DNA of 64,000 nucleotides from Tistrella mobilis KA081020-065 (GTDB lineage: Bacteria; Pseudomonadota; Alphaproteobacteria; Tistrellales; Tistrellaceae), in NCBI RefSeq assembly GCF_000264455.2, contig NC_017956.1, positions 1,781,501 to 1,845,500 on the forward strand, read 5' to 3'. Made by a program: the position numbers and the translations under genes. Shown piece by piece: positions 17,317-26,700 of the stretch (positions are counted from its first letter, which is position 1; every line of letters starts with the position of its first letter). The notes beneath the pieces are model-generated. The model was not told the DNA's origin, made no database searches, and saw only the letters and a list, made by a program, of their open reading frames with translations.

Positions 17317-17718
17317 TCAGCCGTTGACGACCTTCTTGGGCGCTTCGACAGGCACGCGACCGGCAAGCATCGCCTGATGGCCGCGCTCCAGCGACATGGT
17401 CGAGAAGGTTCCCGACTTCAGCGCTTCGCGCAGATAGTGGAAGGCCTGTTCGGTGTGCAGGCTGTCGCCGCAGGTGAACAGGTCCACCGCCGCATAGCCG
17501 TATTCGGGCCAGGTGTGGATGGCCAGATGGCTTTCGGCGATGATGATCGCACCGCTGACACCCAGCGGCGAGAAATGATGGAAGGTATGGGTGACGATGG
17601 TCGCCTTGGCGCGCTTGGCTGCCTCGAGCATCGCATCGGTCACGTAGTCGACATTCGCCAGAAGATCGCCGTCGCAGTCGTAGAATTCAGCGATGATCTG
17701 ATGTCCGAGAGCCTTCAC
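17317..17718 (-). CDS. speD: S-adenosylmethionine decarboxylase proenzyme, class 1B
   Basis: SpeD makes decarboxylated SAM for SpeE. The 133-residue proenzyme cleaves itself between Glu62 and Ser63 (IIIAESHLAIHTWPEYGY), and Ser63 becomes the pyruvoyl cofactor. His68 and Cys83 (FTCGDSLHTEQ) are the other processing and catalytic residues, at the same numbering as the Thermotoga enzyme. The start is a GTG at 17718 with AGGGGGG about eight bases upstream. It heads the speD-speE operon; a promoter candidate with a perfect TTGACA lies at 17892-17920. Confidence 0.95.
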   Translation of the reverse strand: MKALGHQIIAEFYDCDGDLLANVDYVTDAMLEAAKRAKATIVTHTFHHFSPLGVSGAIIIAESHLAIHTWPEYGYAAVDLFTCGDSLHTEQAFHYLREALKSGTFSTMSLERGHQAMLAGRVPVEAPKKVVNG

Positions 17719-18075
17719 GGCACACCCCCCTTTTCAGAGAAGGTGGCGATCCACCCCAGGTCTCACGCCACAGTTCGTTACACACCCAAGAGGACGAAAG
17801 CCGGGCCGCCCGATCTTCACACGATCGGAACACGGTCCGGCCATCGGAACGGGTCACCGGCATTGCCTCGTGCCCGGATAAAGTGGCTGGAACCTAGGGA
17901 TGGGGGGAGGGGGTGTCAACCGAATTTCATGTGACGATCATTCCCGATCGTCGCGGATGCGACGGACGCACGGGCGGGCACGAGGTTATGCTGTCAGGCA
18001 GAGGTCCGCATGGCGGCGATGACGGACCTTTGCATGTCAGACACGATGCCGCGACAGGAGGAGACGACCGGCCCA
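17719..18075. other. Divergent intergenic region between speD and the dehalogenase gene
   Basis: There is no gene in these 357 bases. The speD promoter candidate (17892-17920) implies a leader of about 165 bases. A Shine-Dalgarno-like AGGAGGAG lies near 18056-18063 for the rightward gene. Confidence 0.5.
17892..17920 (-). promoter_or_regulatory. Candidate promoter of speD-speE
   Basis: On the minus strand there is a perfect -35 TTGACA (plus TGTCAA at 17915-17920), 17 bases, then TAGGTT (plus 17892-17897), a three-of-six match to TATAAT. Confidence 0.5.
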
Positions 18076-18966
18076 ATGTCTACAAGATTTTATGATGATC
18101 GCTTCACACGTCGTCGCATCACCGTCGACGACGGGACCGGCATCCATCTGGTCGAAGGCGGCGAGGGGCCGCCCCTGCTGTTGCTGCATGGCTACCCTGA
18201 AAGCCATGTGATGTGGCACAAGGTGGCGCCGGCGCTGGCGGCGCATTTCCGGCTGGTCATTCCGGATCTGCGCGGCTATGGCGACAGCGACAGACCGGCC
18301 GGCGACGCGGCCCATGCGACCTATTCCAAGCGGCGCATGGCGGCCGACATGGCACAGGTGATGACCGCCCTTGGCCATGAGCGGTTCTCGGTCGCGGGCC
18401 ATGATCGCGGTGCCCGGGTGACCCATCGGCTGCTGCGCGATCACCAGCAGCGGATCGTGAAAGCCTCGGTGATGGATGTGGTGCCGACGCTCGACGTCTA
18501 TGAGGCGACGGACATCACGGTGGCCACCAGCTATTTCCACTGGTTCTTTCTCATCCAGGAGGGCGGGCTGCCGGAGCGGCTGATTGCGGGCGATCCCGGC
18601 TTCCTGCTCGACTGGGCCTGCGACCGGCTGTGCGTCGACCCGGCGGCGATCGGCCCCGAAGAGCGGGAGGAATACAAGCGCTGGTTCGTTCTGCCCGAAA
18701 CCATTCATGCGACCTGCGAAGACTATCGGGCCGGGGCGACGATCGATCTGGAGCATGATCGGGCGGATCGGGATCTGAAACTGACCGTGCCGCTGCTGGT
18801 GTTGTGGGGCGCGCATCGCCTGGTCGGGAAACGTTTCGATCCGCTGGCGATCTGGCGGAGTTACGCCGAGACGGTGGAGGGCGAGGCGCTCGACTGCGGT
18901 CATTTTCTGCCGGAAGAGGCACCGGACGAGGTGGCCCGGCGGATGATCGCTTTCTTCACCACATAA
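18076..18966 (+). CDS. Alpha/beta hydrolase, fluoroacetate/haloacetate dehalogenase type
   Basis: This 296-residue enzyme carries every residue described for the Rhodopseudomonas fluoroacetate dehalogenase, at matching numbers. They are nucleophile Asp110 with Arg111 and Arg114 (GHDRGAR), Asp134, the halide pocket His155-Trp156 (YFHWFF), Tyr217 (CEDYRAG) and His276 (DCGHFLPEE). The expected reaction is hydrolysis of the C-F or C-Cl bond of a haloacetate to glycolate. I use the ATG at 18076 because the family begins here and AGGAGGAG lies about 13 bases upstream; an in-frame ATG at 18010 is possible. No glycolate or regulatory gene is adjacent. Epoxide hydrolase is the main alternative and is disfavoured by the halide pocket. 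Confidence 0.87.
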   Translation: MSTRFYDDRFTRRRITVDDGTGIHLVEGGEGPPLLLLHGYPESHVMWHKVAPALAAHFRLVIPDLRGYGDSDRPAGDAAHATYSKRRMAADMAQVMTALGHERFSVAGHDRGARVTHRLLRDHQQRIVKASVMDVVPTLDVYEATDITVATSYFHWFFLIQEGGLPERLIAGDPGFLLDWACDRLCVDPAAIGPEEREEYKRWFVLPETIHATCEDYRAGATIDLEHDRADRDLKLTVPLLVLWGAHRLVGKRFDPLAIWRSYAETVEGEALDCGHFLPEEAPDEVARRMIAFFTT

Positions 18967-19083
18967 AAACCAGCCGGACGCCATGTGTCCCAAGCTTGTC
19001 CCTTGAGCCCTGCCGCGGGCGATGCCCATGATGAGGCATTCGCCCGTGCAAAACATGCAGGGCATCAGGGGACCGGCCAGACC

Positions 19084-19788
19084 ATGAGCAGACGTGACCG
19101 ACACGCCGAGAGCGACACAGCCGAGCGACCGCATGGTGGCGGGCGGCTCAGGCGCTATTTCCTGGCCGGAATTGTGGTGACGGCGCCGATCGCCATCACC
19201 CTTTATGTCGCCTGGTGGTTTATCGCCTTTGTCGACGATCTGGTGCTGCGTTTCGTGCCGCCGGCTTACCACCCGGACCAGTACCTGCCGTTCAGCATTC
19301 CGGGTGCCGGTCTGATTGTGGTCGTGATCGGCATCACCCTGATCGGCGCCTTTGCCGCCGGTCTGGTCGGCCGCGAACTGGTCCGGCTGGGCGAGGGCAT
19401 CGTGGCCCGGATGCCGGTGTTGCGCAGCATCTATGCGGCCCTGAAGCAGATCTTCGAGACGGTGCTGACCCAGGGATCGCAGTCGTTTCGCGAGGTGGTC
19501 CTGATCGAATATCCCCGCCGCGGGCTCTGGTCGCTGGCCTTCATCACCGGCACCACCGGCGGGGAGATTCAGCGGCTGACCAAGGCGCGGATGGTGAACG
19601 TCTTCGTGCCGACCACCCCCAATCCGACCTCAGGCTTCCTGCTGTTCGTGCCCGAGACCGAGATCGTCCGCCTGGCGATGACCGTGGAGGAAGGCGTGAA
19701 GCTGGTCATTTCGGGCGGTCTGATCACGCCGCCGGATGCGGCAGATCCTGAAGCGCGGGCACCAGCTGTGCCGCGCGTGACCGAGTGA
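19084..19788 (+). CDS. DUF502 family membrane protein
   Basis: This 234-residue inner-membrane protein of unknown function is widespread in alphaproteobacteria. Two membrane segments are visible (LAGIVVTAPIAITLYVAWWF and GLIVVVIGITLIGAFAAGLV), then the conserved cytoplasmic or periplasmic block RMPVLRSIYAALKQIFETVL, VVLIEYPRRGLWSLAFITG and VFVPTTPNPTSGFLLFVP, which defines the family. The start at 19084 follows AGGGGA; longer frames start within unlikely sequence. In many alphaproteobacteria DUF502 genes lie next to recG and mfd, as here (about 1.3 kb away), but the functional link is unknown. Confidence 0.88.
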   Translation: MSRRDRHAESDTAERPHGGGRLRRYFLAGIVVTAPIAITLYVAWWFIAFVDDLVLRFVPPAYHPDQYLPFSIPGAGLIVVVIGITLIGAFAAGLVGRELVRLGEGIVARMPVLRSIYAALKQIFETVLTQGSQSFREVVLIEYPRRGLWSLAFITGTTGGEIQRLTKARMVNVFVPTTPNPTSGFLLFVPETEIVRLAMTVEEGVKLVISGGLITPPDAADPEARAPAVPRVTE

Positions 19789-20109
19789 CGCGAGGGACTT
19801 GATAAACCCGATGGGAATGCGCATGTTTAACGGATCATGATGCATTTCGGCGTTCATCATCGGTCCGCCTGCCTGTTGCGCGGCGGCAATCTCGTCACGG
19901 GCTGACCGCCCGGACCGTTCGCGTCCGTTGACCCGGCGCCCGGTCCGGGTGCCTGCGCCGTTGCGGCGCCGTGGCCATGTCCGCATTCGGGACATGGGCC
20001 ACATCCACAAACCGGAAACGTCGACCCGCCCAGGCAACCGAGGTCACAGTCTCGGGGCATGGGGCGCCGCCGCCCGGTCTACCTCCCTCGCGACGAGAGA
20101 GCCGTCAGG
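19789..20109. other. Intergenic region before the zinc-ribbon Rnk-like gene
   Basis: These 321 bases hold no convincing gene. A TTGATA lies at 19799-19804 without a well-spaced -10. The middle is GC-rich with short GGCGCC repeats (19935-19970). I see no terminator for the DUF502 gene. Confidence 0.4.
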
Positions 20110-20628
20110 ATGTCCGCCCGTCATGATCCGTCACGGGGCCCCGAAAACCGGGCCACCGTGATCTGCTTCGTTTGTCATCGTGCCGTGGGGGCCGATGACT
20201 TCCACAGCGATGGCTGCCCCGTTTGCGGGGCCGGCCGGCATCTGCCGCCGATCCGCTTGCTGCCGGACGATGCCCGCCGGCTTGCCGCGCTTGCCGGTCG
20301 GCTGGTGACACAAAACCCACCGCTTGTGGCGGCCCTGACCCGTGAACTGGCCCGTGCGGTGATCGTGCGCGATGCGCATGGCGCCTGGGGAACTGCACGG
20401 ATCGGCGCAGAACTGCGTTTCCGCCTTGATGGAAGCGCAGAACCCGTCCGCCGGCGTCTCCATCTGCCCGAGACGGCGGGGCAGGCCGCCCAGGGCTTCG
20501 ATCTCTCCCTCGCAACCCCCCTCGGCATCGCACTGGTCGGGCTGGCCGCGGGCGCGGTCATGCCCTTCACCGACCTCTGCGGCACTCGACGCCTCGTCCG
20601 GCTGGACGGGGTGCGTGACGCCGCCTGA
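20110..20628 (+). CDS. Zinc-ribbon protein with Rnk/GreA-C-like domain
   Basis: This is a 172-residue cytoplasmic protein. An N-terminal CxxC-N13-CxxC motif (Cys19, Cys22, Cys36, Cys39) predicts a small zinc ribbon. The C-terminal region ends FDLSLATPLGIALVGLAAGAV followed by LCGTRRLVRLDGV, which resembles the FKBP-like GreA/GreB C-terminal domain found in Rnk (compare the next gene's VSILTPVGAALIGLRTGASI). It lacks the GreA N-terminal coiled coil, so it would not cleave RNA. The start at 20110 follows GAGAG; the frame extends to 20059 without support. The next gene, 31 bases on, is a plain Rnk homologue, so the two look like a divergent duplication with a gained zinc ribbon. I know no characterised protein with this layout. 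Confidence 0.75.
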   Translation: MSARHDPSRGPENRATVICFVCHRAVGADDFHSDGCPVCGAGRHLPPIRLLPDDARRLAALAGRLVTQNPPLVAALTRELARAVIVRDAHGAWGTARIGAELRFRLDGSAEPVRRRLHLPETAGQAAQGFDLSLATPLGIALVGLAAGAVMPFTDLCGTRRLVRLDGVRDAA

Positions 20629-20659
20629 ACCATCATCCGAAAGAAACGGAGACAACATC

Positions 20660-21076
20660 ATGATGACCAATGAAAACCTTCAGCACGCACCGGCCATTCC
20701 CGCCCAGCCACCGCCGGTGATCCTGGGCGAAAGCGATTACGACCGGTTGAGCGCGCTGGCCGATATGGCCGCTGTGGAACCCGGCAGCGCCGTCGCCTTC
20801 CTTGCCGCCGAACTCGATCGGGCGACCATCGTTGCCGATGACGAACTGCCCGGCGACGTGATTGCGATGCACCGCCGCCTGGCCTATCGCGCCGATGACG
20901 GCGCCGAGCATCAGGCGATGCTGGTCTTCCCCCGCCAGGCCGACATCGCGGCCAACCGGGTGTCGATCCTGACCCCGGTGGGGGCCGCGCTGATCGGCCT
21001 CAGGACCGGGGCATCGATCGCCTGGCGCGACCGTATGGGGCGCGAGCGCCATCTGACCGTGACGGCGGTCGGCTGA
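20660..21076 (+). CDS. rnk: Rnk-type nucleoside diphosphate kinase regulator (GreA/GreB C-domain)
   Basis: This 138-residue protein has a short N-terminal helical part (ESDYDRLSALADMA) and the GreA/B C-terminal fold (VIAMHRRLAYRADDG, MLVFPRQADIAANRVSILTPVGAALIGLRTGASI). Rnk binds RNA polymerase near the secondary channel without cleavage activity and affects nucleoside diphosphate kinase levels. The ATG at 20660 (an ATGATG pair) has GGAG upstream. The stop abuts the recG stop on the other strand with no space between them. The family call is good; the regulatory role is inferred. Confidence 0.85.
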   Translation: MMTNENLQHAPAIPAQPPPVILGESDYDRLSALADMAAVEPGSAVAFLAAELDRATIVADDELPGDVIAMHRRLAYRADDGAEHQAMLVFPRQADIAANRVSILTPVGAALIGLRTGASIAWRDRMGRERHLTVTAVG

Positions 21077-23176
21077 TCAGCCGGAGCGGAGATAGCGCAC
21101 GGCCTGATCGCGCTCGAACAGGTAGAGCAGGGTTCTGAGCGCCTGGCCGCGCGGCCCGTCGAGTTCCGGCGTGCGCTCGATCTCCAGCCGGGCCTGTGCC
21201 TGGGCGGTCTCGATCAGGTCGGCATGCAGATCAAGATCGGCGAACCGCATTTCCGGTTCGCCGCTCTGCTTCGTCCCCAGCGCATCGCCGGCCCCGCGGA
21301 GCTTCAGATCCTCCTCGGCGATCACGAACCCGTCCTCCGTCGCCCGCATCACCTCCAGGCGCTTGCGGGCGATTTCGCCCAGCGGGGCGGCGTAGAGCAG
21401 CAGGCAGCTCGCCTGATCGTCGCCCCGGCCCACCCGGCCGCGCAGCTGGTGGAGCTGGGCGAGCCCGAAGCGCTCGGCGTGCTCGATGATGATCACCGTC
21501 GCATCCGGCACATCGACGCCGACCTCGATCACCGTCGTCGCCACCAGCACATCGGTCCGGTCATCGGCGTCCCTGGCGCGGAAGCGGGCGATGGCGGCGT
21601 CCTTGTCCGCGCCCTTCATCTTGCCATGGATCAGGCCGACCCGCGGCCCCAGCTGATCTACCAGATCCTCGGCACGGGCGCTCGCCGCCGACAGATCGGC
21701 TTTCTCAGAGACGTCGACCAGGGGGCACACCCAATAGACTTTGTGACCCTCGTCGATGGTCCGGCGCACGGCATCGATCACCTGATCCATGCGGTCCATC
21801 GGCAGCACCCGGGTCTGGATGGGCTTGCGGCCAGCGGGCTTCTGCCGGATCCGCGAGACATCCATATCACCATAGGTGGTGAGCGCCAGGGTCCGCGGGA
21901 TCGGCGTCGCCGTCATGACCAGGGTGTCCACCCCCCGGCCCTTGGATGAGAGCTGCAGGCGCTGATGGACGCCGAAGCGATGCTGTTCGTCGATGACCGC
22001 CAGGCCCAGATCGCGGAAAGCCACCCCCTCCTGGAACAGGGCGTGGGTACCGACCAGGATGTCGATCTCCCCGGCCTCCAGTGCCGCCAGCACATCCCGC
22101 CGCGCCTTGGCCCGCTCGCGCCCCGTCAGCAGGCCGAAGCGCAGCCCGGCCGGGGCGCCGAGCTTCGCCAGCGTTTCCATGTGCTGGCGCGCAAGCACGT
22201 CGGTGGGCGCCATCAGCGCCGCCTGCGCCCCCGCTTCGACTGCGATCGCCATGGCGATCAGCGCCACCACCGTCTTGCCGCTGCCGACATCGCCCTGAAG
22301 CAGCCGAAGCATGCGCAGGGGCCCTGCCATATCGCCGGCGATCTCCGACAGGACCTGACGCTGATCCTGGGTCAGACGGAAGGGCAGGCCGGCTTCGATC
22401 GGCCGGGTCAGCCGCCCGCTCCCGGCCAGATGGCGGCCGGCCGCCCGTCGCTGACGGTTGCGGACCAGGGCAATCGCCAGCTGATTGGCGAAGAGCTCGT
22501 CATAGGCCAGGCGGCGGCGGGCCGGATGAAGCGGTGACAGATCATCGGCATCGGTCGGGGCATGGGCTGTGGCGAGCGCGCCCCGCCAGCCGGCCCAGCC
22601 TTCACGGGCAAGCACGCCGCGATCGATCCATTCCGGCAGCTCGGGCAGGCGGGAAACCGCGAATTTCGCGGCCTTGCGCAGCAGCTTGGGCGACAGACCG
22701 TCGGTGCCGGGATAGATCGCCTCGACCGTCTCCACCTCGGCCCGCTTCTCGGGCGGGACGATATGGTCGGGATGGGGCATCTGCACCTCGCCGCCATAGC
22801 GTTCGACCTTGCCGCTGACGATACGAACCTCCCCGTCGGGCATGAGCCGCCGCCAGTCGGCCTCGCGGCCGTGGAAAAAGACCAGGGTCACGCCCGTGCC
22901 GTCGGGATCCGCGCACCGCACCCGGTGCGGCTGGCGCGGGCGTTCGGCCGGCTGATGTTCAAGGATGGTGAGCGTGAAGGTGACGATCCGTCCCGCTGGT
23001 GCGATCACGGCGGGCGGCGCGTAACGCCTGTCGACCACGGAGATCGGCAGCGTGTTGATCACGTCGATCACCCGGTTGCCGCGTGCGGCACGCTCCACCA
23101 GTTTAAGCACGCGCGGGCCGATGCCGGGCAGGCTGGTGGCTTCGGCAAATAGCGGGAAGAGGGCTTCGGGGCGCAT
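21077..23176 (-). CDS. recG: ATP-dependent DNA helicase RecG
   Basis: RecG reverses stalled forks and branch-migrates recombination intermediates. The 699-residue protein has the N-terminal wedge/OB region, Walker A GDVGSGKT at 295-302, DEQH at 396-399, the RecG/Mfd TRG-type C-terminal motifs (ATTVIEVGVDVPDATVIIIEHAERFGLAQLHQLRGRVGRG) in pieces, and LRGAGDALGTKQSGEPEMRFADL. The start at 23176 lacks a clear Shine-Dalgarno but gives the usual N-terminus. It is divergent from sdhE and mfd. Confidence 0.97.
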   Translation of the reverse strand: MRPEALFPLFAEATSLPGIGPRVLKLVERAARGNRVIDVINTLPISVVDRRYAPPAVIAPAGRIVTFTLTILEHQPAERPRQPHRVRCADPDGTGVTLVFFHGREADWRRLMPDGEVRIVSGKVERYGGEVQMPHPDHIVPPEKRAEVETVEAIYPGTDGLSPKLLRKAAKFAVSRLPELPEWIDRGVLAREGWAGWRGALATAHAPTDADDLSPLHPARRRLAYDELFANQLAIALVRNRQRRAAGRHLAGSGRLTRPIEAGLPFRLTQDQRQVLSEIAGDMAGPLRMLRLLQGDVGSGKTVVALIAMAIAVEAGAQAALMAPTDVLARQHMETLAKLGAPAGLRFGLLTGRERAKARRDVLAALEAGEIDILVGTHALFQEGVAFRDLGLAVIDEQHRFGVHQRLQLSSKGRGVDTLVMTATPIPRTLALTTYGDMDVSRIRQKPAGRKPIQTRVLPMDRMDQVIDAVRRTIDEGHKVYWVCPLVDVSEKADLSAASARAEDLVDQLGPRVGLIHGKMKGADKDAAIARFRARDADDRTDVLVATTVIEVGVDVPDATVIIIEHAERFGLAQLHQLRGRVGRGDDQASCLLLYAAPLGEIARKRLEVMRATEDGFVIAEEDLKLRGAGDALGTKQSGEPEMRFADLDLHADLIETAQAQARLEIERTPELDGPRGQALRTLLYLFERDQAVRYLRSG

Positions 23177-23360
23177 CTGGTCCGGTCAACAGGCACGGTC
23201 GGGCGTGGTGGGCGCATCGGGCGCCAACGATAGGGGCGGGGCCGGGCCGTGACAAGCTGCATGGCCGCAAGGCCCCGAAGCCGCGCCGGGGGGTGACAGC
23301 GAAGGGCGCGCGGGCTATATCACGGGACGCAGACGACAAGCAGGAAGGGCACCAGCTCTC

Positions 23361-23669
23361 ATGGCCGAAGACCTCGAAATCCGTCGCCGCCGGCTGCGCT
23401 ATCAGAGCTGGTATCGCGGGTGCAAGGAAACCGACATCCTGTTCGGCAAATTCGCCGATGCCTGGATCGACCGTTTCGATGCCGACCAGCTCGATGCCTT
23501 CGAAGCGCTGCTCGACGAAAGCGATGTCGACCTCTACAACTGGTTGAGCGGCCGCGAGCCTCTGCCCGAAGATCTGGCGGACAACCCGGTCATGAAGATG
23601 ATGATGCAGTTCGACGTGGCAACCGCGCCCGATCGCGGTCTGGCCGAGGGTGGCCTCGGCGGCGCTTGA
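23361..23669 (+). CDS. sdhE: FAD assembly factor SdhE
   Basis: SdhE promotes covalent FAD attachment to succinate dehydrogenase SdhA. The 102-residue protein has the defining RGxxE motif (RGCKETD, within YQSWYRGCKETDILFG) and the helical bundle sequence FEALLDESDVDLYNWLSGREPLP. GGAAGGG lies upstream of the ATG. It precedes mfd by 90 bases on the same strand, an arrangement common in alphaproteobacteria. Confidence 0.93.
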   Translation: MAEDLEIRRRRLRYQSWYRGCKETDILFGKFADAWIDRFDADQLDAFEALLDESDVDLYNWLSGREPLPEDLADNPVMKMMMQFDVATAPDRGLAEGGLGGA

Positions 23670-23759
23670 GAACTGACCTCTGAGATCGGGCCTCCAAGAC
23701 CGGGGCCCCGCCGGAACCTCTCCATTCCCGCCAACCTTTCACGCCCCAGACCGTTTCGA

Positions 23760-26700
23760 ATGAACGACGTCGCCGCCTCGCTCTGGTCCTTTTCGGGGCC
23801 GGTCCTTCGGGGACGGAGGACGCGCTTGAAGGATGCGACGCCCGTGCTGATCGATCCCACGCTTTTCGACCGCCCCGGACGCATCCTGCTGACCGAGGCG
23901 CCCGACGGTCTGGTCTGGCAGCTGGCGGCAGAGTTCGCAGCCGGCAGACCAAAGCGTGATCTGGTTCTGGTGATGCGTGACGACGCCCGGATGGCGGCCG
24001 CGGCCGACGCGCTGAAAGTTCATCTGCCCGAAGCGGAGGTGCTGCGCCTGCCGGCCTGGGACTGCCTGCCCTACGACCGGGCGTCCCCCAACGGCATGAT
24101 CGCCGCCGAGCGGATGGATACGCTGACCAGGCTGGCCGGCGGCCCGGCGGCGGACGACCCGAAGGCGGGGACGGGAAGCCGGCCGCGCGCGATCGTCGTC
24201 ACCACGGTCAATGCGCTGGCCCAGCGCGTGCCGCCGCGCGAGAGCCTGGCACTGGCCAGGCTTCGGCTGGAGCCGGGACACCGGCTGTCGACAGAGCGTC
24301 TGGTCGACTATCTGACGCATAACGGTTATGTCCGCGCCGGCACCGTGATGGAGCCGGGTGAGTTTGCCGTGCGCGGCGGCATCGTCGACCTGTTTCCGGC
24401 CGGTGAGCCGGACCCGGTCCGCCTGGACTTTTTCGGCGACGAGGTGGAGGCGATCCGGAATTTCGACCCCGTCACCCAGCGGTCCAATGCCCGCATCCGC
24501 CGGCTGGATCTGAAGCCGGTGAGCGAGATCCTGCTGACCGAAGGGGTGATCCAGCGCTTCCGACAGGGATATCGCCAGGCTTTCGGCGCGGTCGGTACCG
24601 GCGACCCGCTCTACGAGGCGATCAGCGCCGGGCGGCGCCATGCCGGTATGGAGCACTGGCTGCCGCTGTTCCACACCCATCTGGAGCCGGTGACCGCCTA
24701 TTTCGACCGTCCGGTGATGGTGTTCGATCATCTGGCCGATCAGGCCTTCACCGAACGGCGCGTGCTGATCGAGGACTATTACGAGGCGCGGCGCACGGGG
24801 CCGGTGTCGATCATCGGCGGCGAGCGCGAGGCCCCTTACCGGGCGCTGCCACCCGATCAGCTGTACCTGACCGCGAAGGAATGGGCCGAAATCGGCCGCA
24901 GCGAAACCCTGGTCGCCGTGCAGCCCGGTGCTGCGGAGCGGCCGCTCGAGCAGGGCTGGCAGGCGGCGCGGCTTGCCGGGCGGGCTGCCCGCGACTTCGC
25001 ACCCGAGCGCAAGGACGAGGACGTCAACCTCTTCGAGGCGCTGAAGGCCCATGTCGATGCCGAGCGGTCGGCCGGGCGGCGGGTGGTGGTCTGCTGTTAC
25101 AGCGCCGGCTCGCTCGACCGTATCCGGACGGTCTTTGAAGATCATGGTCTGAAGCAGCTGGAGCAGGTGGAGACCTGGGCCGATATCGCCAAGGCGAAGC
25201 CGGGCGCGCTGGTGCTGATCGTGCTGCCGCTCGACCACGGCTATGTTGCGGGCGATCTTTCGGTCCTGACCGAGCAGGACATTCTGGGCGACCGTCTGCA
25301 CCGCAAGACCCGCCGCAAGCGCCGGGCGGAGAATTTTCTGCGCGATGCCGACAGCCTGACCGTCGGCGATCTGGTGGTTCACGTCGATCATGGCATCGGC
25401 CGCTATGAGGGGCTTGAGACCATCACCGCCGGCGGCGCACCGCATGACTGCGTGCTGGTGGTCTATGAAGGCGGCGACCGGCTGTTCGTGCCGGTCGAGC
25501 ATATCGACATGCTGTCGCGCTATGGCACCGCCGACGGGCCGGCGCCGCTGGATCGGCTGGGCGGCAGCCAGTGGCAGCAGCGCAAGGAGCGCACCAAGCG
25601 GCGGCTGAAGGACATGGCCGACGCGCTGATCGCGGTCGCGGCCGAGCGGCAGCTGAAGGGCGCTGCCCGGATCGAGCGGCCACAGGGGCTGTATGACGAG
25701 TTCTGCGCCCGTTTCCCGTACACGGAAACCGAAGATCAGTTGCACGCGATCGAGGATGTGATCGACGATCTGGCATCGGGCCGGCCGATGGACCGGCTGA
25801 TCTGCGGTGATGTCGGCTTCGGCAAGACCGAGGTGGCGCTACGGGCGGCCTTCATTGCCGCGATGAGTGGGGTCCAGGTCGCCGTGGTCGCGCCCACGAC
25901 CCTGCTCTGTCATCAGCATTTCCTGGGCTTTACCAAGCGCTTCCAGGGATTTCCGATCAAGATCGTCGAAGTGTCGCGGCTGGTTGCAGGCAAGCGCGCC
26001 ACCGAGGCGAAGAAGGCGATCGCCGATGGTACGGCCGATATCGTCATCGGCACGCATGCCCTGCTTTCAAAGGGCATCTCGTTCCGCGATCTCGGCCTGA
26101 TGATCATCGACGAGGAACAGCATTTTGGCGTGAAGCACAAGGAACGGCTGAAGGAGCTGAAGGCCGATGTCCATGTGCTGACCCTGACGGCAACACCGAT
26201 CCCGCGCACCCTGCAGCTGGCGCTGGCCGGTGTGAAGGAATTGTCGATCATCGCCACACCGCCGGTCGACCGGCTGGCGCTGCGCACCTTCACCATGCCC
26301 TATGACAGCGTCATCGTCCGCGAAGCGATCCTGCGCGAGCATTATCGCGGCGGCCAGACCTTCTTCGTCTGCCCGCGGATCGAGCAGGTCAAAGAGGTGG
26401 AGGAACGGCTGCGCAGCCTGGTGCCCGAGGTCAAGATCGCGGTCGCCCATGGCCGGCTGGCGGCGGGCGAGCTGGAAGACGTGATGGGCGGCTTCTATGG
26501 CGGCGAATACGATGTGCTGCTCTCCACCAGCATCGTGGAAAGCGGGCTCGACATTCCGCGGGCCAATACGATCATCATCTATCGTGCCGATCTTTTCGGC
26601 CTGGCCCAGCTCTATCAGCTGCGCGGACGGGTGGGGCGCGGCAAGCTGCGCGGCTATGCCTATCTGATGCTGCCTGCCAATCACGGTGTCACCCGCACCG

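Noticed and set aside
18010-18075. N-terminal extension of the dehalogenase from the ATG at 18010
   Set aside because: The extra 22 residues have no family match, and residue numbering fits the template exactly from 18076; the extension cannot be excluded.
23739-25745. A 668-codon minus-strand frame opposite mfd
   Set aside because: The composition is that of antisense reading in GC-rich DNA; Mfd is unambiguous on the plus strand.
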